From Colletotrichum lupini (taxonomy: Eukaryota > Ascomycota > Sordariomycetes > Glomerellales > Glomerellaceae): a stretch of DNA of 64,000 nt. A model generated the notes under the pieces. The model was not told the DNA's origin. It was given only the letters and a program-made list of their open reading frames with translations, and did not search any database. Location of the stretch: the NCBI RefSeq assembly GCF_023278565.1, contig NC_064681.1:1860001-1924000 (forward strand). The letters run 5' to 3'. The position numbers and the translations under genes were made by a program. This document shows, one piece after another, positions 47,001-57,574 of the stretch; position 1 is the stretch's first letter; the number at the start of each line of letters is the position of its first letter.

Positions 47001-50000
47001 TCGTTCTGGCCAACGAGCAGTGACTGTTAGAACCAACCGCATAGCAGCCGCATATGACCCGCCGCCCGCCGGAGTTGGCGATCACGGCGATGATACCCCC
47101 CAAAGAAAAGAAGCCCATCTGGCCAGTCGGGTCGTTGAAATCTTCAGCAATCATATCGAAGTTCTGCCAGCTGAGGGACGACCCTCTTAGAGTTAGCGGT
47201 CCCAAGCTCTCAAGAAGTTCCCTGAGCCCCGCTCGAATACCACCCGTGGACAGCATCGATGCAACTGGCCTCAAATCCGGCTCCGAGCTTTACTGGAAAC
47301 GGTTTTCTCTGCATGGTGCGGGGCCCGCGGAAGGACAGCCCTCGACAACTCTACCAGAGAAACCAGACAGAGGACTCAAACAGCTCAACTTTGTGTCGTC
47401 ACGTCACGCACGACTCGAATGACTTGCAGCGGCTACATCTCCTCGACCCTTTCGTGTGCATGTATTGACCAACAAGATTTTTCTATTATTCTGCAAAGCG
47501 GCCGCTTCCCCTCTTTGTTGGTTGCTGTTACAGGATGTTCGAATCGGTTCGGACTTCATGGACTCCGTCTCACTTGTCTGTCCTTGCTCTAATGGGATGG
47601 GTCTTGGAGGTCAAGTAATTGACCGGCACCTCGGTCGCACCAAATGGAGCCCCTTTGGTGGCAGATCATACCCGCCGACTAATGAAGTCTGCGGGTTTGA
47701 GTGGCGCTACGGAAAGATTGGCTTGGATCGACGCTCCCATGTGTTGATTACCCGTTGGACCCTTTTCTCTAATTACGGAGCACGTCTTGGGCATCCTAAA
47801 GACACACATCGAATGTGCATGAACTAGGAACGATTGGTATTGAATTGCGTTCTGCCTACGCAGTCGACGTCTTACACTCCATTTGTCATTGTGCCGGGTT
47901 CAACCCAGGGCAGCTGAGCCAGAGGGTCGGGAAACCCCAGCCAAGTGGTTGACGGTGTGGGCGGCAAAGGCTTTGTTCGCTCTCTGTGTCTATTTCAATC
48001 TCATCTCTCAGATCTGCCAATTGGGGCTTTCGGTGGCTTCGCAAACTCTCTACCACGAAGGAGAGAAGATCTGTTTCCTCTCTCACCGCCTGTCCGAAGC
48101 CAATCAGCGGCTGAACCATTGTTTTGGGAGTTCAACTACCTTGGACGAAGGATTCTTACAACCAGGGCATCAGAGGGAGTTGAACCCAAAGAGGCAGCTT
48201 CATCCTCGATAGGTTTCAATACGCGTGCCCAGACTTGCAGGCCAGATCCACCTTAACCTCTGGATTGCCCAATTGGCTCCTTTACGTGAGAGGCTTTGTT
48301 CCTTATGGTTTTATTGCCACAACCAACACCTCGATTTGGAGATGATCCTTCAGTCAGCTGCAAAATGTTGTTGCCAAGCTCAGCTCAGCTCATTTCAAGG
48401 GGGGCCAATAGGTGTATGGAACGGCAACATCAACAAAGAATGCCGATCTAAAGTTGTGGTTTTAGAAAGTCATACCGACCTTACAACCCGACCCATTCTG
48501 GAGACCTAGGCCGAATCCTATGGTCTCACAGGGTAGCTAACCCCTACATTCCAAATGCCACGGGATAGATGGAACGTATCGACAAGAACAAATACAGCCT
48601 TGCAACCTTGGCGGGGCAAAAACGCCGTCACCTCCTGCGTTTCAGGGTCGCAGACTACGGATACGCCGAACCAGGTCGCCGGCGTATCGACAGCTCCCCC
48701 AGCCGCCAGTCTCATTAGCCGCTACGAGTGCCTGGCATGGACAGATCTTGCAAATCTGCGGCGCCTTCGCGCCCACCCGCTGTTATTTCCGGAACACCTT
48801 ACCACCTTAACCTACTGTGTAATACGCCACATGTCAATCCAAATTCCCAAGCAGACGGTGCGCCGCTCTCAACGGTTTCGGTGCGGCGGCTCGAGTTTGG
48901 TAGTGATTGGCGTCGGGGGCGTCCGTCATGAGACCTCCCCATACCTCCACTTTGGGATACCGCTTCGTTGCATTGATGACGTCCTCTGCGTGGCTGCGAT
49001 GGGCTTGGGCGCGTCGATTTGGCTCCATCAGAGCTTCCAAATCACAGGTCAATGAATGCTTGTTCGAGCGCCTCCTGTGACCTGCCGGCTGCGTATCACG
49101 TCTGTCCTGGAAAGTACTCTTCCCTTGTTTCCTAGGCCTCTGCCATGAGTTTATGGCTGACAGGCGCAGAGGGTTACAAGTCAGTGACAATCTCCGCAAA
49201 CCCCATCTATGGCGTATGCGAATATCCCATTTTCACAGCAGCATACACAAGAGCGTTTCTTCTCGTGAAGACTACCCGTACTCTCTTCAGCCGTGTCGTT
49301 GAACTTGTTGCACGGGTTTCGTCTGATCGCCGCGTCTTCTGGAATTCTCAGCCTCCCCGGTCCCTGTCAAACGGGCCGAGACGAAGCGTCATCTCTACTC
49401 ATTTTCCCCCTCGGGCCCCTCTCCCTTTCTCTGCGGGGACCGACACGATGAACCGCTATGGAATTTTGACTTCTGACTCTGCTACGGTACGGTAGCATTG
49501 GAATTTCGCCACCACTTAGTTTTCAGTCGATTTCTCATTGTTTGCCAATTACCAAGGTCGGGGTGTGGGCAGAAAAAGAAAAACAGAAAAACAGGAAAGA
49601 TGAGCGGCACGGCGGGTATCCCGCTTGCCGGTTTTTGACTGTAGGTCGTCCCCGGGGTCCTTGTCCTTGTGCCGGCCCGGTTCCCGTGACTTTCCTGACT
49701 TGTAGGTCAACGCCGTCCGGTCACAGAAGGACTGCCCCCAAATGGCAAAACTACACAATAAGGTACCAATATCCACCCCCCCTGTTTCCTTGTTGGCGAT
49801 CATTACCGTGGCCGCTGCTAGGTGAGAGCCAGTTGTGAAGCTTTGTATTTCTAATCTGCTGTTTCTTGGGGGCCGTGTTAGATTGTCATCGTCGCTGGGA
49901 CAGAGGTAAATCGACTCGCAGACGTTGGCGCCCGCTACCCCCGCGAACCCGGACCCGAATTCTGGTCCGGCTTGACGTTGAGGAAAGTTTTTGGTATCCT

Positions 50001-52112
50001 TGCTGCTCCGGGGCACAAGGCTTTGAACTTAGAGACAGCGTGGCAGCCCACCAGACGCATGTTTTCGACAGCGTGGCTCACAGGGGTCTTGGCGGCTGTG
50101 CTTAGAGTTTCCATGTTGCAACTCTATTAGAGTTGTGGTTGTCCCTGATAGCAATCGTCGCAAGGTGTAAGTCAAGCTATCGTGACTATTGTTGTATTCT
50201 AGGGGGCTAATTGATATCGAAGACTTGATAAACTCCCATGGTCTTGGCAAGGGGGCTCTGTCTTCCGAGTCCCCTTTCCCCTCGCCGGCTCACGATACTA
50301 AACAACTCTACTCTGTACGCGGCGAATATTCGGCGGATGCGATGCGATATCCCCTGAATTATTCGGATCTCGGCCACGCTGGAAAACTTTGAGGTCATCG
50401 GCGGACTGATCGGAAGATTGTGGATAATTATTGTCTGTGAAACGGGCGTTTGGGGAGAAAGCGCAATCTTGGTCCATTTCGGCCCCGGACATCGTTCATG
50501 TTGACCGCTTCGAAGAGAAGGCCGAGGCGCGCGCAGAGTTCGCAATCGACTTTCTCTTAGCCAGCGAAATTGTCATTGACAAAGTTGTCAGTGCGGTTCA
50601 CTCTGGGGGGAAAACGAAGCACGCCATCTTCCGTCTCGTGATACGGTGATTGCTGCTCGTGCACCATCACAGGCTGGGTTTCATCCTCGATGCTGACGAC
50701 GACACAATTTGCAGAGTTGCATGTTGAGTTTTGTTCACAAGTCGGGAATGCTCGCTCTCGCAAAGGCTGCGATCGGGTGCTGAAGAACCCGGACCACGAT
50801 GGTGACATTTTGCCAGGCATGCTCACCATCGTGACTAGGGTTTGAGGGTCGCGGACCCCCTTTCTGGTCGAGGTCCATACGAGTGATTCAACTATCTAGA
50901 TCATAGACCGTAGGCCCTTCTCACCTTATCTGGATGCCGTCCGGCTTTGGTGAGGGCACAAACCGAACGGGGTACTTGGTCGTTCAAGAAATAGGCAAGG
51001 GGGCTTCCAACAGCCAAAGTCTCTGTACTTTTGTGAAATGCGATAACTGTCAGGAGGTAGTCTAGACTGCGCTCAGGTCTGCCAATAGCTATGCCGGAGG
51101 TGCCTCTAGATAGCAACAAATACGAAAAAGATGCTTAGCTTTTTGGGAGTAGAAACTTCAGACACGATACCCGCAGTCGTTTCCCCCTGAAGCACGAAGA
51201 ATACTTGAGACCCTTCTCACGAGCTGGTAATGAAGGCATTCGCAGATTCGAGTTTCGAGCAGTCACCATACTGCGTATACAACTGCCGCGAACATCATCC
51301 GAACGTGCCTGATCGATAACGTACCTGTATCAAAGTGCCGGGGAGGGAACAGGCATGCGGATGGTGGTGTTCGAAATTCGACGTGCGCTTGTCCCTTGTA
51401 AAGCCTGCAAAGGGCCGATTTACTTTGCAACAGCATATCTAAACACCGATAGGCCTGGGGTTTGTTTCCCACCCTCAAACCCCCCATCGGCATTGTGTCC
51501 GAAGACTCGTTGACTTGGGGCCTTGGTACTCCGTGCTCCGTCCGCAGGTTGTGGTGAGGGTAGACTTTTCTGCCCAGGCGGCAGTGGGAGGAAGACTCGG
51601 GAGGCGGGACGGATTGGACGACACATACAGACAGACGTGTGCATGTGCGAATCTTGCGAAGAATATCCGAAGTGTCGTCTCGTTGGTGTGTACGCTGTAA
51701 TGAGGCCTTGACGAGTTTCAAACGAACAGAGAGCGCGCCAATGGGAGGAACGCGGAACTCGACGCGGGCTGGCAACGCCGAACCGGGTAGTCATCACCCA
51801 CCAACGAGGCAACGACGGCTTCTGTTCCGTAGTCAGGTTCACCGTTCAGGGTGGTTGAGGGCCAATGAGACTTGCGTGCTGTTGGAGCTTGGGTTCAACC
51901 GACCCCCCGTTGCCTCGGGGGCTTGTTCCACCGCTTCAGTAAAGATGTCCCGTTTCATGATAGCTGGCCCTTTCTGCAGTGTTTTTTTTCTGTGCCAAGA
52001 GCGTTGTGGTTCCGGGGGTGTTCCACGGCTTCTGCCCAAGAGGGCAGGTCAGCGTCGGTTGAGGAGTCCTGCGAGGCCCCGAATGGGACATGAGTTCGGG
52101 GATGTTGGATGG
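38034..52112. other. 14-kb gene-poor region
   Basis: Base composition is ordinary, unlike the RIP-degraded element, yet no ORF shows a family motif, plausible codon pattern or joinable exons. Simple repeats are frequent: (GT)n at about 43782-43826, an A-run at about 41636-41650, CTGGTG units at 39593-39624, GGTTCCTGT units at about 42166-42192. The word TACTCCGTA or its complement recurs (40069, 41708, 41844, 41910, 45599). It contains the distal upstream region of the Cys-rich gene. Small secreted-protein genes with unusual composition could hide here. Confidence 0.5.
43782..43826 (+). repeat. GT microsatellite
   Basis: Imperfect (GT)n run with occasional GA interruptions. It lies in the gene-poor region and has no coding context. 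Confidence 0.9.
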
Positions 52113-52139
52113 GGTTTGGCCAGGGTTAGAAATTAGTCT

Positions 52140-52232
52140 AGTCTAGTCTAGTATAGCCTGGACTAATACTAGGCTAGTCTAGTACAGCCTGGACTAATAC
52201 TAGACTAGTATAGTACGGCCTAGACAAATACT
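52140..52232 (+). repeat. Left subterminal 31-bp tandem repeat, three copies
   Basis: Units at 52140-52170, 52171-52201 and 52202-52232 share the pattern CTAGTCTAGTA, GCCTGGAC, AATACT with scattered transitions. Likely transposase-binding subterminal repeats (inference from other hAT elements). Confidence 0.82.
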
Positions 52233-52620
52233 ATACTAGACTAGTATTAGTATACTAATTAGTATATATTAGAAAAATTATTTATAAATTTATAATTAGT
52301 AACTAATTATAAATATTAATACATATTAAAATAAAACTATTAAAAGCTTGTTTTATATAGCTTTAAAGACTTAAATATTACTATTTAAGTAGAATATTCT
52401 TAAAATGTTAGTTTCTGAATTATTTTTTAGAATATTTAAAAATTAAATTATAAAATTTTCTAATTAAATAGTTTTACTTATATTTACTATAGAAATATTT
52501 CTTTATTATATTTTTTAGAATTTTTTTAAAATAAATTAAAACTAATATTCGAATTTCTAAAAATAGTAATAGAATTACTATAAATAGTATATTTTATACT
52601 AATTAGTATATTAGTAATAT

Positions 52621-52682
52621 ACTAATACTAGTCTAGTCTAGTACTAGCTGTACTAATACTAGTCTAGTCTAGTACTAGCTGT
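52621..52682 (+). repeat. Right subterminal 31-bp tandem repeat, two copies
   Basis: Two identical 31-bp units (52621-52651 and 52652-52682) beginning ACTAATACTAGTCTAGTC, followed by a partial third. Same period, word content and orientation as the left array. Confidence 0.88.
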
Positions 52683-52790
52683 ACTAATACTAGACTAGTA
52701 TTTTAAAGGGTGGACTAATACTAGACTTATTAGTACTAGACTAGACTAATACTAAATACTAGTAGTATTTTTTCCAACCCTGGGTTTGGC

Positions 52791-55700
52791 ACTGTCCACG
52801 TCGGGAGATGCGCCGTAAAGCCGCGGTAGAGGTGGCTCATATCCAACGTCTTTAGTGGGGTGGCTGCGAACGCATCGTCTCGTCTCTGTCTTTTCGGACG
52901 AGAAAAGGACCCTCCCCACCTATCCCACCTGTTGTGGTATGTCGACAATCGACGACGACGACAGCTACACGTAACCGTGCTGTACATATGCAGACGAGGA
53001 CGAAGACGGCGATGACCGACGGCCGGTGCGGCACTGGCGGTGCGTGGCTTCCCCAGTAGACGCGTTGAATTACGGCCAGGGGTTATGGAAATAGAACCGA
53101 GCAGAGAGAAGTTATTGACGCGCTGTATCCGTGCATGTTAATGTCACTGGGTGACTATGACGCAGATGGGAGATTCTGCTCCGAGCCTCTGATTGCAGAG
53201 ACCATGCTCATATTACCTCCCTGTCAGAGGGCTGTGATGTCCCGCGCCATCACCCGCTGCGTACGACTATGCGCGACCTAGGGTGCAAATTGGCGATCAA
53301 GGGCGAGGTTGGGCGTGTTGGAGTCAAATTCTTGTTTCTCTTCCCTGCGTGCCGGTGTGATGAAGAACATGATTCTCCAGTGTTCTCTCTAATTTTTTTC
53401 GGGTTCAATGGAGCTCGTACGTTGGGCACCATTGTCGATTGGACCGGCCGGATGGCGGACATTGAGGGTGTTGAAACTCGCAACGGGGTTCCTCCCAGGG
53501 AAGTTTGGATGGGCGTTGAGAGGCGAGCGGGAGGGCCCGCGGCGCCGGACCGGGGGGTCGGGTTTTGAAAAATGGAAAATCGTTCTTTCGCTAGGGACAC
53601 TGGCGTGAGGTCGTTGTATCCTCTGTTTTGAAGCCTGAATAGGGTGTTGTCAACTGTTGATCAACATTGCGAGTTTTGTCTCCTTGCAGTTTTTGCCCCG
53701 TTACAACTCTATGCAATTGCAGACTTGCGGTGATTCGCACTAAGAGTTGACCGAGGTCCCACTTCGGACGAAGCCCCTGAAGGCTGAGTGAGAAGTCCAG
53801 TAAAGAAACTTCGGATGAGTTCCTAACTTCTTATTTAGCTGGAGAAGGGGGGGGGGGGGTTAGATTCAGGACTTGGATGCTCTTTGAGACTTGGACCGCG
53901 GGAAGACGGAATGCTGCGGTGGCTATGGCAGATACCCAAGATGTGAACAAACAGGATGGACAACGGCATCGGCGGGATACAGCTCATCTCGAATGCCTGT
54001 CCTAGGATGAATCTAGGCAGCTTTGCCAGGAATTAATTGGTGGTGATAGCTCGCGTTCATGGTGTATGTTTTTTGGCTTGTTAGAAGGGCTTGGCACATT
54101 ACTTTGCCCGCGAAATGCCAGAATTGTTTCCTAGAAGGGACGGTAAGTTCAATTGGCCCTGGTTCGTGACCCCTTCATCATGAGACTTTCTCATCAGGGA
54201 CAACCCAGGAGAGGGAACCCTGAATCTTGGGTCAAGGAGTCGCAGACTGCAGTCTTCTGGGCGTATCGGGAAGTTTCTTAGATGACTTTTATTTTGACTT
54301 TTTGACAGCCGTTTTGACAGGGCCCCCGTTCACCGTTGGCTCTACAACGCTAGACCTGGAAGGGAAAAAGGAAACATCCACGGGCAAGACTGGGCCCTCC
54401 GTCCGTTCTGGCCCGTACCGTCTATGGGACGTCTAATATCCGTAGTGTTTGGCTAGATGCGTGTATCCGTATGTGAGTGAACTTGTGTGCCGACAACGCC
54501 GAGGAATGCTCTCATTACCCATTTTTATTGTGTTGAAGTTTTTCTGCTCATGGTGATTGTTCAGCCTTTTCGAGCGAGTCGAGTCCAGCGCTTGCTATGC
54601 GAGGAGCGCGCGGAGTGTGATTAGGTAGCTGTCAGTTTCGTGGTATGCGATATGGGGCCCTGTGCTGTTCACAACTTCACTGTGGGATCCATATCCGCAT
54701 CCGCAGATATAATGGAGACGTTCTCTTGGCCCCGAAAGAATTGCCTTTCTGTGCTCTGTTCTCCGTCCAAGCGCGGCCCAAGGGAATGGGCGACTGTGCG
54801 GAGACCTACGTCACAGGTGGCTCCTTTCTCCTACAGATTTGACTCGGCCGTTTTTCAATGAGGTGGACTTGGGAGGTGGATATCTGTATGGTTACCCTAG
54901 GATCCTGGATGTTGTTCTGGGCACCCATGCGATGGGGATGTTCGACTCTTGTGGTTCGGGGCCGGCCCCCGGAAGTCGGGAATTCTTAATCTGTGGTGTG
55001 TGCTCAGTTAACCGTCAGTGCGCTACAGTGCACGGTCTTTGTGATAGATGAGAGATCATCAAGAAAATCTGGGAATCGAGGGAAACAGTGACGAGTCCTG
55101 ACTCGGCGGTGGAAGAAACTGCCTCAGATGCCATGATCTGATGATCGAGAGGGTTTGAGCCGCTTGACACCCCATGATTTGGATGGATAGAGTCGCCGAG
55201 GCATACTAGGTATCTGTCGTATCGAACAGCCCGGTAGGTTTGAGTAAGTCTCTGCTGTGCCGCACATGGGTTATTATTATAGCGACGGCTGAAGCGCGAA
55301 AAAAACGGAACTGGACCGCACCGATGGGATTTGCCTAGTGTTTGCCCTCGTGAGAAAAACAAGTAACCTGCGAGAATCGGGAGAGTGTGGGAAGAGGACC
55401 CTTGACATCCGAACGCACAAGTTCCAGGGGAGGGTTTCCCTTGTTCCACTCGTTCTTCATAGGGCTTCACCGAGGATGGAGATTTGGAGGTGCCACCGTG
55501 CCAGGGCCCAGGGACCAAGGTGGGTGCGAAAGAGAGAAGGGGAAATGGGAGGAGACTGTCCTGGTCTCATGGCACCGTTACGCGGCCCAGCCCCGGGGAC
55601 CCTGTGTGTTGGTAACCGGGCTGAGATTGCCAGATTGCTCTGCCTTGGCCGCGCGACTCATGTTGTGCGGAATTGCGGCAGCATGATGAGTCGGTGTCCA

Positions 55701-56770
55701 AGATTTGGGGAGCTGGGGGGGATGTAAGGCGTCTGTGCTTCTTCTCGTCAAGGTGGTGATGGTAGGCGATGCCGTGATGGCGGTGCCAACACGTCTCCTA
55801 TGAGCTTGGGAATCGAGCCACTGGAAGTTGACTCTGTGGTGCCGCGGCTGGCGCAAACGCGAAAGGGGGTTCTTGGAGGCCGCTCTGTAATCTTTGAAGA
55901 AATACGAGGCCGAACCGAGGTACTGGGATCGGAACAGATCCGTCTTTGGAGGCGTCCCGGAAGTTCATGATACCACTTCGGGCGGCTGTGGTCGGTGGCT
56001 GTCACGGTTCAGGCTGACCGTCGGCCGCTTGATGGTGCCAGCGTTGATTTACACTCCGGGGCACAGAGGCCCGGCGCTGTTGTCTAATAGTACCGTCTCA
56101 TACGGACAGGGACCTCGAAAAGCAACTTGGTTGAGCAACATCGTAAAGTTGAAATTGTTTCAAGAAGAAGAGGGCCCGATTGTTGAGGTGGACCAAGACA
56201 AACGAGAGTAAGTCAGCAGGATGAGGCCGATATTAACTGCCATCCTTACCAACGCGGCGGGCCCTGACTGACGCCGCTAGCGTGGACTCGTTGGTTGCGA
56301 ACTTGTCGTCAATAATCTGTCAGATTGTTGTCAGCCGTTGTTGTCCCTTGTCTCGGCATATCAAGCAAACTGTCAAACCTGTCAAACCTGCCGCACTCGC
56401 ACATCAATTCTTCTTGGAAACTTTGGGGGTGCCGAAGGGATTTGGGAGTTGAAAGGGGAAGAAACCAAGACAGCTAGCTGAGGGAGCAGCTGACTGACGA
56501 GATAGCATTCAGCCACGCCCCTTGCCCCTTCTTTCCTGTAATTCGCTCTCTTGATCGATGCCACCTGCAGAATGTTTCCTGGATTTCCATCTGCTTCTCT
56601 CAGGCACAGCCGACCACCGCCATTTCTTTCCTCTCTCCAATGTTCGGAAGGCAGACTCTGGAGGATCCACTCCAGAAGACCAAGTCAGGGCTCCGAGATT
56701 ACTCCCCACTTCGAACAGGGACTTATTCCGTTGCTGCCCCGAAAACTGCCATCGCAATTCGAAGATCGTG
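52791..56770. other. 4-kb gene-poor region
   Basis: Continues the gene-free stretch after the hAT-like element. It holds a 13-G run at about 53847-53859. ORFs overlap on both strands and carry no motif. The last few hundred bases are the 5' flank of tRNA-Phe. Confidence 0.5.
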
Positions 56771-56776
56771 GCGGAC

Positions 56777-56807
<31 letters not shown>

Positions 56808-56860
56808 TCAACTTCAATCACTTAATCTGAAGGTCGTGTGTTCAATCCACACTGGCCGCA
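56771..56860 (+). tRNA. tRNA-Phe (GAA), intron-containing
   Basis: Mature length 73 nt after removal of a 17-nt intron at 56808-56824. Acceptor strands GCGGACA and TGGCCGC pair except for one A-G mismatch. The D-arm is GCTCAGTTGGGAGAGC. The anticodon stem TCAGA/TCTGA encloses CTGAAG, with GAA at 56804-56806. The intron sits one base 3' of the anticodon, as usual in eukaryotes. The T-arm GTGTG-TTCAATC-CACAC is perfect, with discriminator A. A TTTT run at about 56869 can serve as pol III terminator. A and B boxes are intact. Confidence 0.95.
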
Positions 56861-57574
56861 TCTTCAGCTTTTGCCGTTTGTCCTCAACATCGCATTGGCG
56901 ATATCCCAACTTTTGGTCCATGCCTGCCTGGACTGCATTGAACTCGGTGCTGTGAGAGTGAATGCAGCTACTCCGTACAGCGTACCGGATTACCGCATCT
57001 CAGGAGTGAGTTCCGTTATCAGCGGCCATTGTTCCTTTTTCGTTGAGTCAATGAGGCTAATTGGTGCAGAAAGCCTTGCGAAACACACGGCAGTTGCTGC
57101 ACCGAGTTGAAGTGGTAGCAGTAGCGAATACATTCGTGACATGATGGCACATGTGTGATCGATTAGCTAGGAATATCAACCAATTGAATGATTTACTGCT
57201 CGTTCAATGTGTCCAAGTGGATCTGACTGACAAAACGTTTTGGTGATGGTGTTGATGACGGCATTGAAGATTCTGATAAGAACAACCGCTACACCCCGCC
57301 ACTGATAAGCACCGGCCCGGGGATGTTCCATCGCCGCAATCTCCCGCGACAGTAGGCCATTTCGTCACGAAACGCGACCACGAAAAGCTTCACTTAAGCA
57401 CCATACACGAATTAGACACGTTATCACACCCTCAAGCCGTAATCGATTCGCAATCCTCCCGCATTTCGCGCAAATTTGTTCTCTCGAACATATCAACTTC
57501 ATCTCCCAAGACTGTGCACATTGTCCTTGCACAGTCGCCCGCCACCTGCCCACGACCTCCCGTTCCACAGCTTT
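56861..57574. other. Intergenic region upstream of the F-box gene
   Basis: Promoter and 5' leader of the Ufo1-like gene, with pyrimidine-rich leader sequence after about 57420. Contains one TACTCCGTA at 56969-56977. No gene seen. Confidence 0.5.

Larger units (their letters stand above)
52121..52782. mobile_element. Non-autonomous hAT-like element (MITE-like)
   Basis: 662 bp bounded by short inverted ends: CAGGGTTAGAAA at the left and the complement of CAGGGTTGGAAA at the right (one mismatch in 12). It is flanked by the exact 8-bp direct repeat GGTTTGGC at 52113-52120 and 52783-52790. An 8-bp target duplication and ends starting CAGGG are typical of hAT transposons. The interior is A+T-rich (about 52255-52620) with no ORF, so it would need a transposase from elsewhere. 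Tandem 31-bp units rich in CTAG lie just inside both ends. The perfect duplication suggests insertion is not ancient, or that RIP acted on the element but spared its flanks. Confidence 0.86.

Noticed and set aside
52255..52620. A+T-rich core considered as a second RIP-degraded autonomous transposon
   Set aside because: Too short for a transposase, and the outer boundaries define a single 662-bp element. Better read as the interior of the hAT-like MITE.
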